Below the pieces are notes generated by a model, which was given only the letters and a program-made list of their open reading frames with translations, had not been told where the DNA came from and did no database searches. DNA of 64,000 nucleotides from Sclerotiophoma versabilis (lineage: Eukaryota > Ascomycota > Dothideomycetes > Pleosporales > Didymellaceae): the NCBI GenBank assembly GCA_012274445.1, contig JAAROD010000054.1, forward strand, positions 434,001 through 498,000, in the 5' to 3' direction. Made by a program: the position numbers and the translations under genes. Positions 22,500 through 34,984 of the stretch are shown one piece after another (position 1 is the stretch's first letter; each line of letters opens with the position of its first letter).

Positions 22500-24098
22500 T
22501 TAGGTGGATCCAGATATAGAGGCAGAAACCTCGGTATCACCAGTTTTTCCAGCATTTGCAGGCTCGCTCTTCTCTTCAGGTTTAGTCGCTGACTTCTTAA
22601 ACGACTGCTCGAAGTCTGCAATGATATCGTCGATGTGCTCGGTACCAACGGAGATACGAATAAGGTCCTATACCCATCAGTCAGCCCTCCCTTGCAATGA
22701 GATGCATGTGTGAAACTTACCTCAGTGACGCCAGAAGCCAGCCTTTCCTCTTCGCTCAACTGCTCATGCGTCGTAGTCCAAGGGTGAATGGCAAGCGTCT
22801 TCGAATCGCCAACGTTCGCCAAATTCGAAATCAATTTGAAGTTATCCACAACCTGACTTCCTGCGACACCACCGCCCTTCACACCGAACGACAACACACC
22901 TCCGAATCCGCGCTTCAGGTACTTTTTCGCAAGCTCATGTGACTGGTGGCTCTCGAGGCCTGGGTAGGATACCCAGCTTACATTCTCGTTGCTCTCCAGC
23001 CACTTTGCGAGCTTGAGAGCGTTGTATGCGTGACGCTCAGCTCGCAAGCTGAGTGTCTCGATACCAAGAAGCAATTGCTGCGCGGCGAAGGGGTTGAGCG
23101 CCGCACCTAGATCACGCTGGATCTCCACTCGTGCGCGGATGATGTATGCGATTGGCCCAAAAGTATCCACAAACTTCAAACCGTGGTAGCCTTCTGAAGG
23201 GTCGTTGAACTGGGGAAAGCGCTTTGCGTGCTTGGCCCAGTCGAACTTGCCACTGTCGACGATGACACCGCCGATCGTTGTGCCGTGGCCTCCAATCCAC
23301 TTTGTTGCTGAATGGACCACGATATCTACGCCGTGGTCAATGGGGCGGATGAAGTACCCTCCAGCGCCGAACGTGTTGTCTACGATGACTGGAACGCCTG
23401 CTTCATGTGCGATCGCGACAATCTTCTCGAAGTCTGGTACATTGTATTTGGGATTGCCGATGGACTCCAGGTAGACAGCCTTGGTCTTATCATCGATCGC
23501 AGCTTTGAAGTCCTCTGGCTTGTCACCATTGACGAACTTTGTCTGAATACCGAAACGAGGGAAAAATACTTTCAGCTGGTTGTATGTGCCTCCGTAGAGA
23601 TTTGTGGTTGCGACAATGTTATCTCCGGCGTGTGCGAGAGCGCTGATAGCAATGAATTGGGCGGCCTGTCCGGATGACGTTGCTAGAGCTGCGGCACCGC
23701 CTTCGAGCGCAGCGATACGGTTCTCGAAGACAGCTATACACGAGTTATTTGGCAGGTCTCTGCGCTCAAAGTCTACCCGTACATACCAACGGTCGGGTTG
23801 CCAATACGGCTGTAGATGTTACCGAACTCCTTGAGGCCAAACAGCCTTGCGCCGTGAGCGGAATCATTAAAGGTATAAGACTGCCAAGATTATCTTCTGT
23901 CTTCTGCGGACTTTTCTAAATCAAAGGCAACATACTGTGGTCGCGTAAATTGGCACAGCGCGTGAGTTTGTTGCCGAGTCTGGAGTGTGACCTGAAGCAA
24001 AACTGTTAATACTGGTGTATTTGAAGAACGGCAGAGCTTCAGAGCTTACCGGCGTGCAGTTGCAGCGTCTCAAAGTTCTTAGAAAGTTCCTCAGCCAT
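22500..24098 (-). CDS. MET17: O-acetylhomoserine sulfhydrylase
   Basis: PLP enzyme making homocysteine from O-acetylhomoserine and sulfide (methionine/cysteine synthesis, cytosol). Exons are 24098-24050, 23991-23936, 23880-23787, 23733-22721 and 22667-22500, giving 459 residues, a normal length. It begins MAEELSKNFETLQLHAG then HTPDSATNSRAVPIYATTSY, the Cys/Met-metabolism family start. YSRIGNPTV and FENRIAALEGG..ALATSSGQAA follow. The Schiff-base lysine is in HSATKWIGGHG. The substrate loop SLANVGDS-like SNLANVGDSKTL and the ending DLIRISVGTEH..DDIIADFEQ are also family marks. The last about 25 residues after KPEEKSEPAN are a variable tail. The first four exons are short, as common for fungal orthologues. 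Confidence 0.95.
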
Positions 24099-25336
24099 TG
24101 TGAATAATCTCCAAGTCTCGAAGATGGTGCGAGATGGTGTCTATTGACCTCGTGCGTGGTGGAGCAGCTACAACAAAAAGGGTCCTGCGGTGTTGAAGGG
24201 GGTCCTACAGCGATTGCACAAAAGCAGCCGTCAGTCACGTCATACAAATAATCCCACGAGTTCTGGAGCTCGCTTGCCCTGAACGTGCTCCTGTCAGACT
24301 TGGTGGGGTCCACTGTTCTTATACAGCTCCACTTCTTCCCGCTCCCACACCTCGGCCACAGGGAGCCATCATGGCGTCTTATTCCGCAAGCAACATTGCT
24401 AACCCATATGCTGCTGTCTTAGCAAAACACGTCTGCCAGAATTGCCGTTTGGGGGCATGATTGGAGAGTGGAAGCTCGTTGTACCGAATTGCGTGATTAT
24501 GTGGGAGGGGTAGGTAATGGTAGCTTACCCCGCGCCGAAGTAAACGGACTAGGCTAGGACGATAGGGTCCACACCAGCGAGCAGATGCTGTCAATACCTC
24601 CAGCCGATGCCTGAAATGCAAGCCTACTGTTTGTTGATATTTGTTGATGTGACGGGAGGTGTATTGATGTCGCCCAGCTTGTCCAACACGGTCAAGGATG
24701 GACAGCACGGGGATGTACACGATGGGCCCAGCATTGAAGAAGCAGCTCATTGCATTCAGCGCATCTACTGCTGACATGACTATGTGCGACTATGATCCAG
24801 GGTGCATGGTCGGCCAGTTGGCGCAACACAGATGCCACCCAAACACAGCCGCCTACAATATCTCAATTTGATCCGGCAAGTGTTGCAGACAGCCGCCCTT
24901 GGTCTTAGTAAAAGGCCACCAACACGTAATAGAAACACATGATAAGAGTGCAAACATGATAAGATGGTGCAGCGCCGTAGGGCTTGGGCTCGTATAATGA
25001 GCTCGATTTTCCATAACCAACAACACCCAGAAACAGGGAAACGCAATGCATTAAGAAATGTGTGGCGGGTGAGCCTTCGCAAGGAATGTGTATACGTGAG
25101 ACAGCATGATGCAGACACGAACCGCCCGCCATGACATGAACTCAGCAATCATCCAAGAAGCAGTAACAAGATACAGAAAAGGAGATGTCGCGAGATCGCA
25201 CGGATGTTGTTCTCGGGTATATCGATATTGAAAGAGACAAAAGTCAAGTAGCGCCAGACACCAATACTCCCACGTATATTCGCAGAGCAATAGATCGAAG
25301 AGGGGCAGTTTGGGCCATAGCAAGGACTGATCAGAT
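24099..25336. other. Intergenic, nothing seen
   Basis: 1.2 kb with only short, unrelated open frames. It should contain the MET17 promoter at the left and the veA 3' UTR at the right. Confidence 0.4.
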
Positions 25337-27157
25337 CTAGACGTTCACCTCCGGGACGTGACGTTGACGTTGTGTGCCGTCTGCTCGCCGGTAGCTCATA
25401 GCAGCTCGGTCCATTGGCTCTTCCATATCGGGCTCATCGTAGGTGTAGCCCGGTCCGGATAGCACGGGTCGTGCACCCTGTGTCAAGCGCCCGGTGACGT
25501 GAGCCTGGTCGAATGTGTTGGAGAAGGATCGTTTCTGGCCGGTAGTGCCTGACATTGGTGGAAGGCTCGCGGCCGGGTAGTTGTGCAGAGCGTAATTCGA
25601 ATGGGAAGTGTCGGAATTGGCAGACATTGTACCAGAAGACATCGTGTTCATAGGTGAGTTGTACGACGGCGAGACAGGCTCCAACTTGTCCACGACAATT
25701 GGCGGTTGCAGCGTCTTTAGTGTAGGCAGAGCGTGACTGTTCTGCGGGTGCATACTGCTCGGGCCAGAAATCGAAGCTGCGCGTGTAGGTGTTTGCATTG
25801 GCTGTATGGGTTGACTCATAGACTGCGAGCGTTGTTGGTAAGGGTCTACTGGACTGTAAGGTGACATCAATTGCGGCTGGCTCGAAGGCGCGTATTGTGG
25901 AGATGGTTGAGGAATAGACGGTCTGCGGTAGTCGATTGGTTGATGGTGGGCGACTGGTTGTTCCTGACGGGGCTCGTAGTGAGACTGTTGAGGCTGGTGG
26001 TGGCTTGAATAGCCGTAAGGCTGGTTCATGGGCATGGTGCTGTGAGTCTGATAGCCGTTGTATGCAGATTGGGGCTGGGACTGGGACTGGTGCTGCGGCT
26101 GTTGTGAAGGCGGTTGCGAGTACGAGGGTTGGGGGGGCTGCATCATGTGGCTTGCTGGCGGCGGAGCGTACTGCTGTTGCTGCTGGTACTGGGGCTGGTA
26201 TTGGGGTTGGCTCGGCATGTGAGAGTAACCAGCGTTCTGTGGTGGGGGCATCTGCTGGTAGTTGGTGCTCGGCTGCGGGTAGGCCTGTGCCATCTCGTCC
26301 ATGCTCGGACGACGAGGAGGAGCCAGCGAAGGGTTGCTGGCGTTGGACAGGGATCGAGGACGCTCATCCATGGGTGGGCCAGGTGCTGGCATGCCAGGCT
26401 GCCCACCATAGCTCTCGGGGGTGGGGGTGCGTCGTGCTTGGCCTCCGTATTCATTGTCTTCGTCATAGCCGTCCCACTCCTTGGAGCTCTTGTTCTCCCG
26501 GCGCCTCATCCGGACATCGCGTCTGATGCGGACACGGCAACCCTGCTCGGCGACCATGCGGCTGAGTGCGGTGCTCTCGGACAGTCCAGGGAACTTCTTC
26601 GCAGAGAAGACGGTGAAGGGCGCCGACTTGACCTCGCAACGGTTGGTGACGAAGCGGTTGCCGTCGTGGATAACGTTTGGGTCGTCGGGGTCGAGGTCCT
26701 TGACTTCGCTGAGGTTCTCGAGCAAGGCAAAGCTGAGACGGTACTTGCCCTCATGACGGACAGAAAGATCGGGGAAGATGAAGTAGCCTGCAGGAGTTGG
26801 GCGGTCGAGGTAGGCCATGCCGGCGACGGGAGTGCCGGTGAGGACGGGGGTGCCAGAGATGGAAGGAGCACCGCGGCTGGCAGCGAAGGGGCGGGCATTC
26901 TCGAGACTGGCGTGCAGGAAGAAGTTTGCATTGTAGGCAAAGGTGACGTCCTGGTCGTTCTCGAAGATGCGCAGCTCGACAATGGGCGGAGGGTCCACAG
27001 GACGACGGTCAGCACTCGACTTGGCGCCGCTGCCACAGGCACGGGCGCGCTCGGGCTGCTGGATCACCTGCATCTCATAGCGAATGCGACGGCCATCCTT
27101 GGTGGTGCGGTGCGATGTGTTCTTGGTCTCGTTGGAGACGGGGATTGCTTGAGACAT
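25337..27157 (-). CDS. veA: Velvet complex protein VeA
   Basis: Global regulator linking light, sexual/asexual development and secondary metabolism; it enters the nucleus with VelB and LaeA. From ATG 27157 the uninterrupted frame gives 606 residues. The velvet domain spans about residues 25-240, with MQVIQQPERARACGSG, SSADRRPVDPPP and VELRIF, VTFAYNANFFLHASL, GYFIFPDLSVRHEGKYRL and PFTVFSAKKFPGL. These motifs are VeA-type, not VelB, VosA or VelC. A basic nuclear-import stretch (RVRIRRDVRMRRRENK) follows. The long C-terminal half is Q/P/S/Y-rich and disordered, ending near the conserved LPTLKTLQPPI and KRSFSNTFD blocks. The frame is open further 5', with another ATG at 27229; MSQAIPVSNETK is preferred because it matches the family start. 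No introns are needed. Confidence 0.93.
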   Translation of the reverse strand: MSQAIPVSNETKNTSHRTTKDGRRIRYEMQVIQQPERARACGSGAKSSADRRPVDPPPIVELRIFENDQDVTFAYNANFFLHASLENARPFAASRGAPSISGTPVLTGTPVAGMAYLDRPTPAGYFIFPDLSVRHEGKYRLSFALLENLSEVKDLDPDDPNVIHDGNRFVTNRCEVKSAPFTVFSAKKFPGLSESTALSRMVAEQGCRVRIRRDVRMRRRENKSSKEWDGYDEDNEYGGQARRTPTPESYGGQPGMPAPGPPMDERPRSLSNASNPSLAPPRRPSMDEMAQAYPQPSTNYQQMPPPQNAGYSHMPSQPQYQPQYQQQQQYAPPPASHMMQPPQPSYSQPPSQQPQHQSQSQPQSAYNGYQTHSTMPMNQPYGYSSHHQPQQSHYEPRQEQPVAHHQPIDYRRPSIPQPSPQYAPSSQPQLMSPYSPVDPYQQRSQSMSQPIQPMQTPTRAASISGPSSMHPQNSHALPTLKTLQPPIVVDKLEPVSPSYNSPMNTMSSGTMSANSDTSHSNYALHNYPAASLPPMSGTTGQKRSFSNTFDQAHVTGRLTQGARPVLSGPGYTYDEPDMEEPMDRAAMSYRRADGTQRQRHVPEVNV

Positions 27158-30100
27158 TGTGGGTTGGTGTGCGTGCTGGGGTCGAGTCAGTGTCCGCGTG
27201 GAGGTGGAGGTGTTCCCAGGTTGCGACATGTCAGGGACCGGCACGCACTTTCCCCAAGGCAAGGTTCGACGGGGCCTGCACTTACGTCGCTGACCACACG
27301 GTTGGAAAGGAAGGGGAAAACAAGGAACACGATCTGTCAAAACCCCGACGACGGAACAGCAGTGTCTGGAGCTGTTAGAACAGTCGTTTGCAGCGCTGCA
27401 GCCTCGTGATTGCGAACGCGAACGTGAACGTGACAGGAACAGCGACCGCAGCACTGGCTCGCCCGCCCCGGCGTTCGGGCATTCCCACGTCACGGGCAAG
27501 GCATGATCATGGTTGGATAATAAACAACAAAAACACTCACGCCTTGGAAGATCAGACAGGAGCGAAAGACTCGATGTCGCGCAGTCGGCCTTGGAGTCGA
27601 CGACGAGCTGCACGCCGTTCGGTGCAGTGGCTGGGGGCTGAGGTGCGAGGGAGGCCGTGGTCGATGTGGTGCTGTGGTGCGATTGCTCCAGCTGGCGAGC
27701 GCAGCGGACGCGGTGCAGGGAGACGGGGTGAGTGCGCTGCCGGACTGGCTGCAACAGACGTGCTGGGTTGTCCGATGGTGTCGCTGCGGTCGCTCTCCCG
27801 TCGCGTTCACGGTGTCCGGGTGAGGGGTGGCAGCAGGAGTGAGGATGAGAGAGCACCGCGCAGATGAGCGAACCGTGGGCTGCGCGCTAGCGCTGTTCAC
27901 GATTCACGCTCTCCATCTTTAGCCGACCCGCTCCTTTGTTCAGCAGCACCCAAACGGTTCGCGAGCGCACTGGCGCCAATGACGGCTGGGCTCGCCCCAG
28001 GCCTGCTGCGGTCCGAGAAGGGCGCCTCGCTTCCAGCTGCTGACCTCGCATTCCGCCCACAGGCACTCCTCTGCAGCGGCGGAGCTCTGTCGGGCGCCGC
28101 AGTGCGGCGCTGGCAGAGCCGCCCCCAATCCGACGTCCAGGCTCCCGCAGCACCATATCGTCGTCGCACCACACTGCAGCCCGCAAAACAGACCTGACGA
28201 GCGCTCCGCGCCGCTCCAGCCCTCCATTCCGGGAAACTCTGGCTAGCGTCGACTGGGCCAGGCCCTTGCTCCTTTCCGCTACCCGACTGAAAGAAACTCG
28301 CTACGACGGCACGTATCGTCAACGCTCAAGCCCAGCCATGTGCGTGTCCGCTGCTCCCACTGAATCCTCAGCGATGCTGCCGGACGCTGCTCTGCTCTGC
28401 TCTGCATAGCCTCTGCGCATGCCTCACCAGCTCCCCTCCCCTCGCCTCTCACTGCACCTGCCTGCCTTGTCGCTGCCTGCTCCGAGTGGCCCTCTGCATC
28501 GACGAGTGCGATGGGGGCGCATGCACTTCTCACGCGCTCTCTGCGACTTGCGCACAATTGCAACCCAGCGCACAAAGCTGCCAGGCTAGCCTGTTGTGCA
28601 ACCCAATGTGGCTAGGCAGGCCACACATCGCAGCAGACATGGCCTGATCTTTTGGTGCGGAACGCAGACCACGGAATCCGCTTTTCACCGCCGCTACTCT
28701 CTTCGCAGCTGCAATCTGGCTTGCACTCTCCGGGACGGGAAACCGGTGCTTTTCTTGCAACCGCTGGGGTCGGCTGCCGTATTGGGAGCCAATAGCCGTC
28801 CACCAGCCCTGGACCTTTCCCAGCGGCAGGCCCTTCAAAGGAATCAGGATCGCCATGGCCCCGAAGGCCCTGCTGCCCTTGAGCTGGACGCGCCAAGTTG
28901 GGTCGAGTGGATCCTGCTCCCAACGCTCATTGGTCGAGCTCCACAGCGGATGCACGCACCCGGCCCGCACCAAGCAGACGGCGCGCACAATCTCCCGCTG
29001 AGCGATTCGTGTACCGATCACGCTGCCCTTTTGCACGATTCATTCTTTGATGAAGGCCCGATAATCCAAAAGACAACCTCAGAGTATTGCAGTGGTGCAT
29101 TTCAAATCCTCAACTCCTCGACAATGCCTGCTCGCTATCCTAGCTCCACACCTTATCTTCCTGCCCTTCCAAGCCAATGGGAGAAAAGCGGGGGAAATCC
29201 ATCAGCCGCTACCCGCTGTCAGCGTATGCCTGTCGATTACCAACACCAGAACCGTTGGGTACTCCCCACTTTAATTGAGCGTTCTCAAGCATGGGCTGAA
29301 CTCAAATACTATGACTGGGTTTCTTGAACCGTTATCGTGGAACAGTTCCTGCTGACGCGCAATACTAATGGTTTCTAATAGTACACTCCTTATCACGGCT
29401 CGAAGGAAGATGAGGCTCTGACAACCTCTCTGAAAACTAAACGCTCTCTCCGCCTGCAACCCGAGACACTGCAGCATCAGTCGCGCAGAACAAATCTGGG
29501 TGTCAATATTGCAAGTTGTTTCTTTAGCTCATACGACGTCAATTAATAAGAACATCTTTTGCCTCAATCAATTAAACACAGGCGCCCCATTTCCAGCCCA
29601 AACCACTTCCTGTGGGGTACCAATCGATCACAGTGTAACATCAACGAGGCGCTCCTCATACTGAGACAACCGTAACCTTCTCCGCAAGCCACACCCTATC
29701 TGTTGGATGCGATACCCACCATGGCTACTTTTGATTCACCTGCTCCAGAAACAGGGCCGTTTTGGCACACGCATTGCACGTGGACAGACACCTGCAAGCC
29801 ACTACACGCTTTTGATGTACCTGTGTATCAATGTGGTCTGATATTTGTACATGCTTATGTCTCACGTTGAGTCGGTCTGTCGCATAGTGACTTGGGCTTG
29901 TGGGCTGGTGCGCTTTGGTGCGCTGGTATGCGCCTTCCGCGACCGTCAGCACGAAAAGGGGGTTACCGTAAGGAACAGAGTGATTGCATCTCGACAGTTT
30001 TATCTCGATTCATTGCACAGACTGCGGGTTTTGGGCAATGTCTTGAGTTGGGAGCATCATCCTGGCATCCCTTGCTTAACGCTAGATGCTACCGGGCGTT

Positions 30101-31620
30101 GTTGCAGCAAAGTCGAGCAACGACTCTGACTTCGAACAGCCACAACCAAAGGATCGTATCTAGCATGGCTTTTGTGCCAATCCTCCAGGATCCTGCCGCT
30201 CAACATCCGTTCGCAGGGCAGGTCTTCCTGTCGGCCATATTACCTATTTTGTCCTGAAGGCCGCAGACCTCTTCCACCGCAGGTGCTACTCATTGTTACA
30301 GAATAATTCAAGATTGAACATGCTGTTTCACAAAGCCGTCTGTACCCACTACAAAGAGGAAACAATGGCGATGAGCAAACACCTGTCAGGACAACACAAT
30401 GCCTCTAACAATGAAAGACACTTCGCGCGCACATCAGTTCAGCTTGAATGAATATCATGTGTTCTCCCTCCAATTAATCCCAGCCCATGTTCTCAACCCA
30501 TAATCAACAGCAACATCAGTCCCGTAATTAACGTTGCAGTAACAGCCACAGCCATCCTGTCCTAGTCCAGGTCTGCCCTCCAGACTCTCTCTGAACATCT
30601 CACTGTCAATCTAATCATACAGACATTAAACACCATTGTGCGCTCATGTATCCCCGACTTCGCCCAACTAGGCAAACTTTTCTCATTCAATACCACCCGC
30701 AACCCGTCTACGGTCTGTTCCAGAAGCAGACCTGTGACATCAAAAGCATCCCGGACCCCCCCCCCCCCCCTGGAAGCCTCCGACATGCCCTTGGGAATGC
30801 AATGGCGCGTGTCCCCAATTGCCACCAGGTAATAAAACGCGTGTGAGGGGACAGCCAGTTGCTGTGCCATCAAAGCAACAGGACCAGCTTCTCAGCACCG
30901 AGGAGATTGCTCGACGAGATACCATCAAGGGCGATGGATTTGGAGGTAAGAATGGGAAATCTGACATTTCCCTCAAGCCCAGCAACCACTGCTGCAACAG
31001 CACTCGCCACCAAGAAGACAGACGATGAGATCACGCCTGGTGCGTCATCACTCCCTCCCAGACAACAATGATGCTGACGAGGAACTCGGATGCAACGCCG
31101 GACATCGAGCTGCAGCCGCCCAAGCCAAGAAATAGGCGCAAATCACAATCATATCGACTCTTGCTCGGCGGCGAGCAGAGATGCCAAGGTCAACGAGGGT
31201 AAGAGCGATGAGGTTGGAGAGAAGCAATGTGGAACACCATGACAAGCGTACTTTTGAATCGACGACAAGGGAGATAAACCGAAGCGACAAGATAGCATGG
31301 TCTGTGTGGATGGAAGAATGTGCAACCTGGTGAGCCTTTACTATCAGTGAGCCTTTACTATCAGTGAGCCTTTACTATCAACGCGAGTCTGATTGTATGG
31401 GGGCATCTAGTTTTCTGAATTCGGGATTAAAAAAAATTAAAATATCTTATACCATGGCATTATTCCAGCTTTCAACTTGAGCCTGCACCTCAACTCATCA
31501 TGAAGTATCTCCAAGTTTGCTCAGATCAACCGTAAAAACCAGTTGTTCACTCGTCTGGTGTCGTAGCTATTAACATATCGCTTACTCTGACCCTTCTGTC
31601 GCAAGCAAACAGCTTTGATC
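27158..31620. other. Long non-coding stretch upstream of veA
   Basis: About 4.4 kb with no protein gene I can support. Frames near 27500-29300 are long only because the DNA is GC-rich; they overlap on both strands and resemble nothing. Seen within it are a C15 run (30756-30770) and three perfect tandem copies of a 17-mer (31330-31380). The stretch presumably holds the veA leader and promoter, and veA-type genes often have long leaders. Possible short upstream frames precede the veA ATG. Confidence 0.4.
31330..31380. repeat. 17-bp tandem repeat, three copies
   Basis: GTGAGCCTTTACTATCA is repeated three times without mismatch at 31330-31346, 31347-31363 and 31364-31380. It lies in non-coding DNA downstream of the Q-rich gene. 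Confidence 0.95.
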
Positions 31621-34158
31621 TCAAGTCTTGTTTCCATCCCCAGTCTTGATGTCAACCCATGAGTCCATTCCTATACCTGATGATGTGAGTGCGACTCCGC
31701 CCTCTGAGGAGTCCGTGTCGTAAGCGCGGTCAGCAGAAACTGCCTTATCATCTGCCTTTTCCTTCCTTTTTTCTCCTTCCTTCACAAAGGGTTTGGATGC
31801 TGACACAGCAGTTGTAACTGGGATCGTGATGCCTCCTGACCTTTCATGCACCGTAGTTTCTTCCTTTCCTTTTACGTCCTTGTACCTCTCTCGAAACTCG
31901 GGTCGAAACGTCTCGCCTCCCAAACGATTAAGTTGCTCACATGCTTTCAAGACCATGATTCTGTCTTCTTGCGCAATGTGTGCTGCGAAGTTACCCCATC
32001 TATCAGCCGCTTGAGTCGTGGAGACGATTGTCTCAGTCTTGACAGCTGCTTTGCTGCCCCTAGAACCTGGGGAACTTTTCGGCTCGACTTTGACTCGCTT
32101 TGCCGGTGGTGAGAGTAACAATGAGTTCATAATGGAGCGACAATGGACGCGAGATGTGTTCCCCTTATCTCTGCGTCAAGATCAGATTTGTATTTCTTCA
32201 GTACGTTTGTGTATAGTACTCACAATGCCCGCTGCTGCTCAAGGGCGTTTTGCAACTCTTGCGAATGCAGTTCACCAGGTGTTTGGGCGGCAGACTGAGG
32301 CGACCGCTCATCTCTTATAGCATTACTTGCCGGGCTCGTGTGTGATGCTGGGTTTCCATTTTTTGGATAACGAGCTTCGTCAAACGCCTGTCGCTTGCCC
32401 TCCGACGAAGACACACCCTCGGCCAGTCTTTTGAGCTGGCTTATTGGCATGTGTTGCTTATGTGACGCTTGTACACGCAGACCATTCTCAAGGACATAGT
32501 CGTTAATTGGTGGATAGGTAGTGACGGTGGTATTTGCGGACAACTCATGTATGGTTGTTTGTAGATTGCCATTGGAATCAACGCTATGTTCCAGCAGCTG
32601 CACGGGGTTTTCAGATATAGATAGTGCATTTTGTATCTTCAATTTCGATCCTGGAGTACGGTGAGCTTCTACAGCATGAAATGTTGGTTGCTGCGAGTGC
32701 GATGATGGCCTATTCGATCTTGAATCAGGATCTTCCTGCATGGCCGAAGCTTGGCGCAAGTTACGTCCAAGGCGGTCGTAGGTGCGAAAGAGGGCCGCAT
32801 GTGAAGACCCAGTAGAAACGTAATGATCCTGATGATTGTCAAATTGCTTACCATCCTCTAGGCCATGTTGTGACGAAGAAGCTAGACCTATGTTGCTTCG
32901 ACGCTGTAGTTGGGCGTGAACATCGCTTGTAGGTCCGTCTTCATTCACGGCAGGCGAATAGCGAGTTGAGCCACCCTTGGGTTTAGGAACAGCAATTCCA
33001 AAGCCGTAATGCTCATCCCACTGTAGATACTCATCCTCTTGTCGGCCCTGGTACGGTCGAGCGCTTGGCACGCAGGGCTCTGGTTCATGCCGGACCAGAG
33101 CAGTCTGTGACTTCTCATCTACCTTGGATTCGCCCTTGTATGGAGGTCGACATGTAGGCAGTGGGAAGTTCGCAGTTGTGCGAGTCTCATGAGGTAAGTG
33201 GCCCGATGTCTTGCACTTTTCTGCAAGCCTGCCAGGTGCGCCATAGGATGCGTTTTGTGAGCCCGAATGCTGTCCAATAGATGTGGACCCATTGTTGTTG
33301 AAACTTTGACCGACCTGTGATTGACCACTGGACTGATGCAGATCGAATGGGACACCTGCCGGGCTGAGATAGCTATAGTATGAGTGAGTAGCCCGCTGAG
33401 TGTAAGCCGAGTAATGCTGGTGCTCAGACCAACCACTGGGACAGTATGGCCACGGGCATCTTGGTTGCGCTTGTTGCGCGCGAAAGTGAGGATTGAGAGG
33501 TAGAAGTGGAGGTGGCGGAGAGGAAAGAAAGAGGGATGGAGATGACTGTTGCTGATGCTGCTGCTGTGCATGCCAATATTCATGTGTGTCCCCACCATGA
33601 GCCCACTGGGAAGGACAGCCGTACGTCCAGTACGTCGATGGTACCTGTCTATTGTCTTGAGTCGAATAAGGTGCAGTATAGGTCGATGGCGGCCATGGTG
33701 GCGAGTGGCTTACTGTTGGCTGCGCAAAACCATATCTGAAAGGGTGAGCGATAGCTTCACAGGCTAGTTGAGGGCAGAGCTTACTGAAACTGATGACCGG
33801 TCGAGTACTTGTAAAAGGCATCATTGTACGAGTTGATGTGAGGATATGTTCCTGAGTACTGCCATGGGTGCTGCGCGGCGTAAAAGCTGGTCTGTGTGTA
33901 AGAACACTGCGGACGCTGTAGCCAAGGGCTCATGTGATGTGACGGCTGTGGCGGTTGCGACTGTTGTAACTGCTGTAGGCGATATAGATGCTGCTGTGTG
34001 GATAAGTGACCAAGCTGCTGGGATGCTGCACTCTGCTGCTGTGACGCTACATCCTCCTGCCCGTGCATCTTGTCGCTCATGGTGTTGGCAGGTGCGATAA
34101 GACTAGCTGTTGCATAGCTTTGAGCGATGGAGGCCCAGAGGGTCTGGATGAATGACAT
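31621..34158 (-). CDS. Q/S/P-rich protein of unknown function
   Basis: Not recognised. Exons are 34158-33785, 33735-32224 and 32170-31621 (introns of 49 and 53 bp, in phase), 811 residues. The N-terminus MSFIQTLWASIAQSY is followed by a polyglutamine-rich segment. A very long Ser/Gln/Tyr/Pro-rich, disordered middle runs from about residue 100 to 600. The C-terminal about 180 residues are different: a basic patch (PPAKRVKVEPKSS) resembling a nuclear import signal, then a helical block (RWGNFAAHIAQEDRIMVLKACEQLNRLGG) and an acidic/charged tail. The helical block is the only part that looks conserved. Composition suggests a nuclear regulator or RNP-associated protein, but that is inference. The third exon is linked to the second by donor GTGAGT and a TTGAC-type branch point. 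Confidence 0.6.
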
Positions 34159-34984
34159 GTCGGCGATTCGGCGCTATTGCTGGTAGCGAGAGGTGAAGGT
34201 GAAGATGAAGTGGGGAATGTGGGCGATTGCATGCCAGTGATGAGGCAAGAGGCAGGAACAGTCAACGCACGCTTGCCGACACATACACATGCAGGCAGCG
34301 AAAAGGGAAGGGGTAAAGCTGCATTGTCAAACGATATAGCTGTACAGTGCTGTGGACGACGGTGAAGCTACAGGACTCAGTCCAGCCGGTGTGATTGGGA
34401 AAATAATATATTTGAAGCCCTTGATGACCACGAAAATTTTGAATTTAGAGAAGCCGGTTTCATCTGGATGCCATCCTTAGAAGTTTAAGTTCTGGTTTTG
34501 CGGAGCTGGAGATAGCATTCGCGGGTTTACGGCAACTACAAGATAGCCTCATGCTTCTAAGAGAACCAACTGCCTCATACGATCATATAGCGTACAAACC
34601 GTGCAGTGCGTCCCTTGCATTTGGTTCGTCTCCCACTCCCAAATGAGAGAGCAGTTGATTATCCAGGCGGCACCACGAGGAGGCGCAAGGGTCCGACTTC
34701 TACCGCCCGTCCATCTCTTGCGGTCTTCCAGCACTTTCATGCCAGACCCAATTTCTCAAGACAGGTTTACAGCACCTGCCCCGCTATAACCGACGACCAC
34801 AAAAGCGAAGCGAGGAATGACGTTGTGCGACGAGCCAACACAAGTGGACTAAATATAGTCAGAAGGAACAAACGGCCGAAAGAACGAGAAGCGGGATCGA
34901 GGTATCGAGGGCCGAGGAAGCGGTGCTTAGGACAGCTTCCTAGGCCCTTCGAAACGGGACCGGAGGGTGCTTGCAAGCAACGAC
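34159..34984. other. Intergenic, left of the hairpin modules
   Basis: No protein gene seen. The 12-mer AGAAGGAACAAA occurs at 34861-34872, 124 bp before module 1, and again before module 3. A potential stem GGAAGC..GCTTCC is at 34915-34939. Confidence 0.35.

Noticed and set aside
26114..27409. 431-codon plus-strand frame opposite veA
   Set aside because: Antisense shadow of the GC-rich veA velvet-domain coding strand; composition is Val/Leu/Gly-biased with no motif.
28596..29327. 243-codon plus-strand frame upstream of veA
   Set aside because: Starts at a non-ATG codon, overlaps minus-strand frames of similar length, and shows no recognisable domain.
32220..33824. Treating the 33.8-32.2 kb and 32.1-31.6 kb frames as separate genes
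   Set aside because: Donor GTGAGT at 32223 and acceptor CAG at 32171 join them in phase with a normal 53-bp intron.
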